The notes beneath the pieces were generated by a model. It ran no database searches and was not told the origin of the DNA. It saw only the letters and a program-made list of their open reading frames with translations. DNA of 14,676 nt. Source: CAZNER01 sp964572065 (GTDB lineage: Bacteria > Patescibacteriota > Dojkabacteria > JAHIVN01). The position numbers and the translations under genes are program-made. Position 1 is the first letter of the stretch; each line of letters begins with the position of its first letter. The stretch lies in contig CAZNER010000048.1 in the NCBI GenBank assembly GCA_964572065.1, forward strand, positions 1 to 14,676. Direction: 5' to 3'. Shown here piece by piece: positions 7,048-13,569 of this stretch.

Positions 7048-7620
7048 TTATAAAAATATTTTCTTTTTCTGTAATATATTTTTTAATTTTTTTCTTATCC
7101 TATACAATTTAGTTCCAACATTTGTTTCGGTCAAACCTGTAATTTTTGCTATCTCAGTATTTTTTAAATCCTCAAAGAATTTATAATATATTAAATATTG
7201 TTCTTCTTCACCAAACTCTCTTATAGAGTTGTATAAAGCTTTATCCTCTTTATCCTTTATATAATCCAAATACTGATTATCACTACTGTCTTCAATTTTA
7301 TCCTCAAACTCTGTTATTGAAATATCTGCACCTCTATTATTTATTTTTCTATAATAATCAGTTAATAAATTTCTTGTAATCCTAAATATCCACGCCGAGA
7401 GATTTACACCTTGCCATTTAAAATCATCGATTGCCTTAAATGCTCTCTCAAATACTTCACTTGCTAAATCTTCATAAATCGATTTATTATTTATTCTGCT
7501 TCTTAAATAATTAACAACTACTTTATAATACTTCTTATATATTATATCAAAATTACTCTTATTATACTTAATAGATTCTATTAATTTTTTCTCTTCATCA
7601 ATATCTCTATTTTTCCCCAT
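7048..7620 (-). CDS. ECF-like sigma-70 family RNA polymerase sigma factor
   Basis: The 190-residue protein has only regions 2 and 4. Region 2 (about 24-92) includes YEDLASEVFERAF, the usual core-binding/-10 helix, and SAWIFRITRNLLTDYYRK. An acidic linker (about 100-127) follows. Region 4 (about 128-182) has the helix-turn-helix NTEIAKITGLTETNVGTKLYRIRKKLK. This is the ECF architecture, which directs RNA polymerase to a special promoter set. No anti-sigma gene is adjacent, which is unusual for ECF factors. Its ATG lies inside the end of the Mur-ligase-like gene (14-bp overlap, different frame), suggesting translational coupling, and murE follows after 7 bp. It may control envelope genes, by context only. 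Confidence 0.9.
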   Translation of the reverse strand: MGKNRDIDEEKKLIESIKYNKSNFDIIYKKYYKVVVNYLRSRINNKSIYEDLASEVFERAFKAIDDFKWQGVNLSAWIFRITRNLLTDYYRKINNRGADISITEFEDKIEDSSDNQYLDYIKDKEDKALYNSIREFGEEEQYLIYYKFFEDLKNTEIAKITGLTETNVGTKLYRIRKKLKNILQKKKIFL

Positions 7621-8398
7621 TATTTGTTATAAACTCTTTTAATTTAGAAATCCCACTCTTTATCTGATTTGGATGGAAATAAAATTGAGAGATATTTTCA
7701 CATAGAATCTTTAAAGATATACTTTCACATAATCCAATTGACATTGCTGCTGGTATAAATTTCCATATAATTTTATACGTCTCGGATATCTTAATTTTCT
7801 CCTTATCATTCTTATATTTTAAATAAAGATATTTGCCAATTTTCTTATATACCAAATCAGCATTAAAAAAAGAAAATTTAAATTTGTTACAATTTAAATT
7901 TTTAAATTCATTGCATACTTTAGGATTATAAACATATAAAACATCTTTAATAAATTTCGGTTCTTTAAAAATATTCATTAACTTGCTGTTTGGTCTTTCT
8001 TTTAGTACAACAACTATTTTAGGCTCTATATATTTTGACCAAAACTCAGCCACATCCTTTATAGATGTATCTATATTTATTATAATTTTATGTGGATACT
8101 TTCTTTTAAACAATATATTATAAATGCTCCTGAATATAATACCAATCCATTCATATACATTTCTCCTACGATCATCATAACCTAATATATTTAAGGGTAC
8201 AGATAAATCCCACCAAACTTCCTTTGTATTTCTTCTCACATTAAACTCATCATTCAGCATACTATATGCCAATTCTCTTACTATTCTAGTACCCGTCCAT
8301 CCAGTGATAATTATTAAATCAGTATTATGTTTTTTTATCGCAATCCTACTTAAGTACCCTAAAATATTTTTCAAAATACCTCTAAAGAAAGAACGCAT
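7607..8398 (-). CDS. Degenerate MurF-like Mur ligase, probable pseudoenzyme (central domain only)
   Basis: The 263 residues follow the layout of the MurF central domain. A short N-terminus leads to LIIITGWTGTRIVRELAYSML (about 28-48), which matches the MurF P-loop region ITGSxGKTSTKE.. with the catalytic Lys-Thr replaced (Thr37-Arg38). Then come NVRRNTKEVWWDLSVPLNILG (about 53-73; MurF: RVRKSEKNFNNEIGVPLTILG), KYPHKIIINIDTSIKD (where the Mg-binding Glu would be, Asn is seen), EPKIVVVLK, and near the end IPAAMSIGLCESISLKILCENISQF (MurF: AALAAIAVGLALGISLEDI..AL..F). The protein stops there, without the C-terminal ligand-binding domain. ATP-dependent ligation therefore looks impossible. The frame is intact and the gene sits tightly between murA (32-bp gap) and the sigma factor (14-bp overlap), so a retained non-catalytic role is more likely than decay. 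The identification rests on my manual alignment. Confidence 0.7.
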   Translation of the reverse strand: MRSFFRGILKNILGYLSRIAIKKHNTDLIIITGWTGTRIVRELAYSMLNDEFNVRRNTKEVWWDLSVPLNILGYDDRRRNVYEWIGIIFRSIYNILFKRKYPHKIIINIDTSIKDVAEFWSKYIEPKIVVVLKERPNSKLMNIFKEPKFIKDVLYVYNPKVCNEFKNLNCNKFKFSFFNADLVYKKIGKYLYLKYKNDKEKIKISETYKIIWKFIPAAMSIGLCESISLKILCENISQFYFHPNQIKSGISKLKEFITNNGEK

Positions 8399-8430
8399 TA
8401 TAGATATATTTAAAATTTATTTTCCATTCG

Positions 8431-9714
8431 TTATCTTATCTTTTCTATCCTTCCGCCCAAATTTTTTATCCTCTTTATTAAATTTGGATATCTTCTTGAG
8501 ATAATATTTGTGTTCTTAATAATAGTAGTTCCTTCAGCGGATAAACCCGCTATTACGAGAGCATGGATACATTGTAAAATGCTAGGAGCTTCAATATTGG
8601 AACCTTTAAATCTAGAAGGTCCAGAGGTAACTACCTGCTGAGGATTAGGAAATATTAAATTAGCCTTCAGCTTTAATAATTCATGTACAAACATCAGTTG
8701 AGTCTCATACATAACACTATAAATTTTAATACTACCTTCAGCTTTAGAAGCTAAAACTATAGCCTGCGGTATAAGATCAACAGGAAAACCTGGCCAAGGC
8801 TGATCTGGTATTTTATCTATGTCCCCTTTTATATTTCTCTTGCAAATCAGTTTCTGGTTTCCCGGAACAAATATATCACTTCCTCTAATTTCTACCTCTA
8901 AATTTATTTTACTAAAATAATTTAATATTTGCGTCATATGCTGTGGAATTGCATTTTTTATCAATATCTCTCCTTTTGTGACAGCTGATGCTACAATTAA
9001 CCCACCAATATCTATATGATCAGGTATTACTTTCCATTCACCTCCTTTTAGATCATCAACCCCTTCTATTATTAATTTATTAGTTCCAACTCCTTGAATT
9101 TTTGCTCCAATTGATATCAAGAAATTACATAAATCTTGAGTATGGGGCTCACATGCTGCATTGTATATAATAGTTCTACCTTTAGCCTTAACAGCAGCTA
9201 ATATAATATTTTCAGTCCCAGTAACTGAAGCCTCAATTAACCATATATCTTCATTCCCTTTTAATCCTTTAGTTGATAATTTATAATTATTTTTATTGTC
9301 TACCTTTGTATTTAATAATTTTAAACCTTGAAATAAAGTATCTAATGGTCTATTACCTAATTTACATCCTCCAGCACTACCAAGAACTGCTTTACCAAAT
9401 CTTGATAATAAAGGTCCCAAAAACATAACAATTGCTTTTTCTTTTTTAGCAAGTTCTTTATCAATAACATATTTATTTACATTTGATGAATCCAGTCTTA
9501 TAACATTCTTTTTCAGATAAGCTACTTTACCCCCTAAATTCCTAAATATTCGAAGCATTACTCTTACTGATGAGCTTTTAGGGACATTATGTAAAACAAT
9601 AGGTTCTTCTGTTAAAATACATGCAGGTATTAATGCTAATATAGAATTTTTATTTGGTACTGAATTCACCTCTCCTCTTAACGGATTACCACCTTTAATT
9701 CTAAAAGAAGCCAT
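8431..9714 (-). CDS. murA: UDP-N-acetylglucosamine 1-carboxyvinyltransferase (MurA)
   Basis: The 427-residue length is normal for MurA, the cytosolic enzyme that transfers enolpyruvate from PEP to UDP-GlcNAc, the first committed step of peptidoglycan synthesis. The active-site residues are in place: Lys22-Asn23 (PNKNS; SGAKN in classical enzymes), Cys117 in the flexible loop GGCKLGNRPLD (the fosfomycin-target cysteine), and Asp313 in PWPGFPVDLIPQ. The C-terminus has the family ending ISRRYPNLIKRIKNLGGRIE. The substrate-loop motif has Lys and Leu where Ala/Ile are common. It heads the block murA, Mur-ligase-like, sigma, murE, ATE-like. The upstream 152-bp gap carries a -10-like box and a triplet of TTTATAAA palindromes. 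No Shine-Dalgarno motif precedes the ATG. Confidence 0.95.
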   Translation of the reverse strand: MASFRIKGGNPLRGEVNSVPNKNSILALIPACILTEEPIVLHNVPKSSSVRVMLRIFRNLGGKVAYLKKNVIRLDSSNVNKYVIDKELAKKEKAIVMFLGPLLSRFGKAVLGSAGGCKLGNRPLDTLFQGLKLLNTKVDNKNNYKLSTKGLKGNEDIWLIEASVTGTENIILAAVKAKGRTIIYNAACEPHTQDLCNFLISIGAKIQGVGTNKLIIEGVDDLKGGEWKVIPDHIDIGGLIVASAVTKGEILIKNAIPQHMTQILNYFSKINLEVEIRGSDIFVPGNQKLICKRNIKGDIDKIPDQPWPGFPVDLIPQAIVLASKAEGSIKIYSVMYETQLMFVHELLKLKANLIFPNPQQVVTSGPSRFKGSNIEAPSILQCIHALVIAGLSAEGTTIIKNTNIISRRYPNLIKRIKNLGGRIEKIR

Positions 9715-9721
9715 AAATTCT

Positions 9722-9727
9722 AATATA
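9722..9727 (-). promoter_or_regulatory. -10-like box immediately upstream of murA
   Basis: On the - strand TATATT ends 7 bases before the murA ATG at 9714, the distance expected if transcription begins at or next to the start codon. No good -35 hexamer is found 16-18 bases further upstream. AT-rich DNA makes this match weak on its own. Confidence 0.3.
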
Positions 9728-9738
9728 AAAAATAATCT

Positions 9739-9794
9739 GTTTTATAAATAATTATACATCACTTTATAAACTTTATTATATCTATTTATAAAAC
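9739..9794. promoter_or_regulatory. Operator-like array: three TTTATAAA palindromes at exact 22-bp spacing upstream of murA
   Basis: Perfect 8-bp palindromes TTTATAAA lie at 9741-9748, 9763-9770 and 9785-9792, each 22 bp after the previous one, about two helical turns. The outer two extend into a perfect 12-bp inverted repeat, gttttataaata (9739-9750) with tatttataaaac (9783-9794). The array lies 25-80 bp upstream of the murA start. Same-face binding by a dimeric regulator would be natural with such spacing. The 8-mer also occurs singly roughly once per kilobase elsewhere in this AT-rich window, so the clustering and phasing, not the word itself, are the evidence. Confidence 0.45.
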
Positions 9795-9799
9795 GTTCC

Positions 9800-9851
9800 G
9801 GCTATAATAAGGTCACACTTCAAACAATAGCAAAAGGGAAATAGTATAGCC
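9800..9851. repeat. Long-range inverted repeat in a GC-richer patch downstream of the histidine kinase gene
   Basis: ggctata (9800-9806) and tatagcc (9845-9851) can pair around a 38-base loop. On the - strand the element starts within a run of six G (9855-9850), a few bases after the histidine kinase stop. It has no T-tract after the stem, so it is not a standard terminator. It does not fit a tRNA or a riboswitch that I recognise. Confidence 0.25.
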
Positions 9852-9866
9852 CCCCTAATACAGTCT

Positions 9867-12209
9867 CTATTTCATCTTTTTCCTCTTAAATACATTTTTT
9901 TCATTATTTTCTTCTTCCTTTTCATCTATAGGTTGATCTTTATAGATAGGGAGAGTAAAGCTAAAAATTGTTCCTTTGTTTATTTTACTTTTTACATTAA
10001 TCTCTCCTCCATGAGCTTTTACCAATCCAAATGTAACATAAAGACCAAGTCCGCTCCCTCCTGCCCTAACCATCTTCATGTTTCTCTCTTTTGAACCTTC
10101 AGTATATTGTTTGATCCTATAAAACTTCTTGCCTAAATTTTTTATCTCCTCTTTTGGAATACCAATACCTGTATCCTTAACTTTAATAGTTATAGACTTA
10201 TCATTTTTGTTTAACTCTACATCTACACCACCTTTGTCAGTATATTTAACAGCATTACTCAAGAGATTATCTATCACTTCTTGAATCCTGGCTCGATCGG
10301 CATAAACCCCAGGATAACTTCTCCAATTTTTAGGCTTCCTAAACCTGATATACAATTTCCTTTTATTAGCTTGTTTTCTTTGTCCAACAATACCATCTTC
10401 AACAACATCAAATATATCGACTTTCTGCATATCTAAATTGACTTCATCCTTATCAATCTTTGTGGAAGTAAGCAATGTATTTATTAATTGTATCTCTCTT
10501 TCAATATTTTCATTTATTCGATCATAATATAAATTAATCTTATCTTGTGCTTTTTTATCTATCTTTCTTTTTATCTTCGATTCATAAAGCATAGAAACAT
10601 AACCTAGACCACTCTTAATAATACTCATTGGAGTTCTTAATTCATGACCTAAAATATCTATCATATCTTTCTCTTTTCTTCTTGCCTCTTCAAGAGCATG
10701 TATTTTTTCTCTTAACTTTTTAGTTGCTTCCTCCACCTTATATTCTAATATATCTGCTGATTTCTCTACCTGATCATATAAAAATGCTCTGCCAACAGCA
10801 ACAGAAGCATTAGCAACTATACCTTCTAATAAATCAATATCCTGAACAGTGAAAGCATCTTCTGATCCTTTGTTACCTATCAGCAATAAACCATTTAGTT
10901 GAACTTTCCTATTTAGAGGCAGCAAGACCGCAACTTTCTCGTCTTTCATAAATTCCATAATTTTTAAAAGTCTATCACTTCGATCTCCTTCAACCTCTTT
11001 AATTTGTAATAACTCATCTAATACTAGAATCTCACTTTTACCGCCTCTCTGTTCTTGTAAATCCCAATAATTCACGACTTCAAGTAAATCTCTTATATTT
11101 CTATGACCCTTTTTATTAAAACCAATAAACTTTTTATAAAGTACTTTTCTATTTTCTTTATCAAACAAAATTAAACTTACTTTATTACATTTAAATGTGC
11201 TCCTTGTAAGTGATAAAACGTTAACAACAACTTTTTCTAGCCTTAATTCAGTACTTGTAATCTTAAGAAGTCTATTTATAGTTTCAAATGGATCATATTC
11301 TGAAAATATAAGCATTTTTTCTAAAAATTCTTTAATTTTTTGATCACATTTCTTGAATACCAAGACATATATGACTGCTATAAAACCTCCTGAAATTAAT
11401 GCTCCAGGAGCAAAAATATTATCCCAGAGTAATAACTGAAAAAGATATATCCCATAAAAGGAAACGAAAATAAAAATACTTAACAAAATAAAATATGCTA
11501 ATTTCCCTGATATATACCTTATACTTAAAAACCTATATCGTAAAATAGAATAATAAGTAAATCCTAAAAAGAAAACTAAACATAGGGGACCTAAATATCT
11601 TATTTCTCCAAATCCAAGAATTGGTAAAATCAAATTGGTAAAAAATGAAAATAATATAGACAATACAGAACCTACAAATATGTAAAGAATTTGCATTCTT
11701 AAAGTAATACTCTTCTCTTTTTTATAAGCCCTATAAAGTAAAAATGATGGATAAGCAAATACTATAGAAACATAAATAGCAAAAACATAATACAAATTCC
11801 CAAAAGTTGATTTTAAATTAAATTCTCCTATTACTTTAGTTTCTTCAACAATATAATCGCTCAGAGATGTAAACATTGCAATTATAGATATTATAATTAA
11901 AACTTTTACAGTTAGTTTCTCAAGTTTTGTAAAAGATTTATGGAATGAATTAGCAAATAAAATATAGAAAATTGATAAAAATGCAGTTGATGTAAAAGAT
12001 AATCTAGAAAACCATAAACTAATTAGTTTATTTTTATAAAAAATATCAGTTACAAATATTGTCAATACCCACAATATAATACCTATAATAATTCCAATAA
12101 ATAAATATCTCTGGGTTCTATTTTTTTTAATTCTTACATTTAATATTCCAAACAAAATTATAATATTTAATATTAGTATTATTGTAAGAATAAGAAATTC
12201 TAAGAACAT
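9867..12209 (-). CDS. Polytopic membrane sensor histidine kinase with GAF domain
   Basis: The 780-residue protein has about eight or nine hydrophobic segments in the first 286 residues and a linker. A GAF-like domain follows (about 307-478, ending FTVQDIDLLEGIVANASVAVGRAFLY), then a coiled coil (about 479-512), HisKA with the phospho-acceptor His522 in ILGHELRTPMS, and an HATPase domain. The ATPase boxes are complete: N-box NLLSNAVKYT (648-657), G1 KDTGIGIP (678-685) and G2 GGSGLGLY (717-724). It would autophosphorylate at the inner membrane face and pass phosphate to a response regulator, but none is encoded in the window. Its start overlaps the end of the glycosyltransferase gene by 10 bp, so the two are coupled. 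The tail after 755 is highly charged. Its sensor half resembles the protein at the right edge. Confidence 0.93.
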   Translation of the reverse strand: MFLEFLILTIILILNIIILFGILNVRIKKNRTQRYLFIGIIIGIILWVLTIFVTDIFYKNKLISLWFSRLSFTSTAFLSIFYILFANSFHKSFTKLEKLTVKVLIIISIIAMFTSLSDYIVEETKVIGEFNLKSTFGNLYYVFAIYVSIVFAYPSFLLYRAYKKEKSITLRMQILYIFVGSVLSILFSFFTNLILPILGFGEIRYLGPLCLVFFLGFTYYSILRYRFLSIRYISGKLAYFILLSIFIFVSFYGIYLFQLLLWDNIFAPGALISGGFIAVIYVLVFKKCDQKIKEFLEKMLIFSEYDPFETINRLLKITSTELRLEKVVVNVLSLTRSTFKCNKVSLILFDKENRKVLYKKFIGFNKKGHRNIRDLLEVVNYWDLQEQRGGKSEILVLDELLQIKEVEGDRSDRLLKIMEFMKDEKVAVLLPLNRKVQLNGLLLIGNKGSEDAFTVQDIDLLEGIVANASVAVGRAFLYDQVEKSADILEYKVEEATKKLREKIHALEEARRKEKDMIDILGHELRTPMSIIKSGLGYVSMLYESKIKRKIDKKAQDKINLYYDRINENIEREIQLINTLLTSTKIDKDEVNLDMQKVDIFDVVEDGIVGQRKQANKRKLYIRFRKPKNWRSYPGVYADRARIQEVIDNLLSNAVKYTDKGGVDVELNKNDKSITIKVKDTGIGIPKEEIKNLGKKFYRIKQYTEGSKERNMKMVRAGGSGLGLYVTFGLVKAHGGEINVKSKINKGTIFSFTLPIYKDQPIDEKEEENNEKNVFKRKKMK

Positions 12210-13477
12210 ACTTTTACAAAATTTTCAATTAATATAGATGCTTTTTTAGCTGGATTTTTATACTTCCTTAATAAAAGTTTGAATCTTCTTGCTCTCTTAA
12301 AGTATAAATCATCTTCAAATATTTTACTAATACCTTTTTCTACCTTAGAAATAGTATCCTTATTAAAGATACTAAAATTTTCCCTTTTTGAAAATTTTAG
12401 TATGCTTTTAGGATTAGCATTTATACCTAAATTCATTTCTTCAAGTCTATTTGCATAGAAAGCTTGATCCATCAATAAGGGTATTGCAATTTGAGGCTTA
12501 CCCCACCACAAACCTTGCATAACAGTTCCCTGTGAACCAGTATTTATACTTAAATCACACAACTTAGATAAATGCATCCCTGGTACATACTTTCTAATAA
12601 TTAACCTATCACTCTCAATTTTAAATTGATTTGTGTCAAAATTTGGACCAAGACCAACAATACATTTATAATTTAATTTAAAAATAATATTAATTAATTT
12701 TTCATAGATATCTTTATCAAAAATACTTCCCCCAAACATCAAATATATTAATTTATCATTACCTTTAAATTTAACTATAGTATCTTCTGTAATACCTGTA
12801 TCCATCTTTTCAAATCCTTCCCAAAATATTGGTCCTACATAATACATATTATTTCTTCTACCTCTCGGTGGTTGAGTATATCTATCTGAAGGTATAATAA
12901 CTCCCATTGGTTTATAAACCTCGTTTCTAGATTCGAAATCCCATCTTATACCTAATCTTTTATAAACTTTCATAATTTCATTTAAGTATAGAATAATAAA
13001 TTTTTTCTCAAATATTGGTCTTAAAAACCAATTTAGTAACTTGTCTTTCATTCTTTCTGTCGACAACGAAATCCCCATTAACCCCTTAGAATAATCTCCT
13101 AAATATTGTATATCCATAATACTTACTACTGGTATTCCAGTAGCATAATATACATAAGGTCCGAATATAGCCGGAGCAGAAACAACAACATCAGGTTTTA
13201 TCTCTTTAGTAGCTTTTATTTCTGAACTGAACCATTCATAAATTTTATCTTGTTTACTTGCTAAAAAATTAACCGACTGATCATCTGGATCATTAACATT
13301 TATCTCAGGATAAACAGATACAACTTTATATCCACTATTCTTTATAAAATCATACCTTCTATTACATGAAGTAAAATAAACTTCATGACCTCTACTTTCC
13401 AGTACATCTGCAACTGAGAAACAACGAATAGTATGAGCTATTGAACTACTAGTTATAGGTGTAAATAATACTTTCAC
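12200..13477 (-). CDS. GT1-family glycosyltransferase (UGT/MGT-like, GT-B fold)
   Basis: The 425-residue protein begins with the GT-B N-terminal Rossmann signature MKVLFTPITSSSIAHTIRC, then ALESRGHEVYF-like VLESRGHEVYFTS (25-37). The C-terminal donor-binding region has YLMFGGS (245-251), YVPGMHLSKLCDLSINTGSQGT (297-318, where UGT/MGT enzymes have HHGG.GT), GLWWGKPQIAIPLLMDQAFYANRL (322-345) and the donor-contacting Asp-Gln pair (337-338). It would move a nucleotide-activated sugar to an acceptor, probably a lipid or envelope component. The acceptor cannot be read from sequence, and the change from HHGG to INTGSQGT hints at an atypical donor. The start is GTG: the ATG overlapping it runs straight into a stop. 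The 3' end overlaps the histidine kinase start by 10 bp. Confidence 0.87.
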   Translation of the reverse strand: MKVLFTPITSSSIAHTIRCFSVADVLESRGHEVYFTSCNRRYDFIKNSGYKVVSVYPEINVNDPDDQSVNFLASKQDKIYEWFSSEIKATKEIKPDVVVSAPAIFGPYVYYATGIPVVSIMDIQYLGDYSKGLMGISLSTERMKDKLLNWFLRPIFEKKFIILYLNEIMKVYKRLGIRWDFESRNEVYKPMGVIIPSDRYTQPPRGRRNNMYYVGPIFWEGFEKMDTGITEDTIVKFKGNDKLIYLMFGGSIFDKDIYEKLINIIFKLNYKCIVGLGPNFDTNQFKIESDRLIIRKYVPGMHLSKLCDLSINTGSQGTVMQGLWWGKPQIAIPLLMDQAFYANRLEEMNLGINANPKSILKFSKRENFSIFNKDTISKVEKGISKIFEDDLYFKRARRFKLLLRKYKNPAKKASILIENFVKVCS

Positions 13478-13569
13478 ATAGTTATATACTAAATACTTTC
13501 CTACTACAATACCAATTTATATAATAAAATAAAAGTATTAATTATGAACTTCAACATCAAAACACCTCT
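13478..13569 (-). promoter_or_regulatory. Short leader upstream of the glycosyltransferase gene
   Basis: The 92-bp gap is AT-rich. On the - strand TATATA (13488-13483) ends 5 bases before the GTG start, again a leaderless-like spacing; TTGTAG (13509-13504) is a weak -35 match at a short 15-bp spacing. A GGAAAG stretch lies more than 20 bases from the start, too far to act as a ribosome binding site. No terminator for the upstream gene is visible. Confidence 0.22.

Noticed and set aside
8304..8504. + strand frame across the Mur-ligase-like/murA junction
   Set aside because: It spans the ends of two well-supported opposite-strand genes and has no motif.
9800..9855. tRNA-like element upstream of murA
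   Set aside because: The closing stem is suggestive, but the element is too short and lacks D-, anticodon- and T-arm features.
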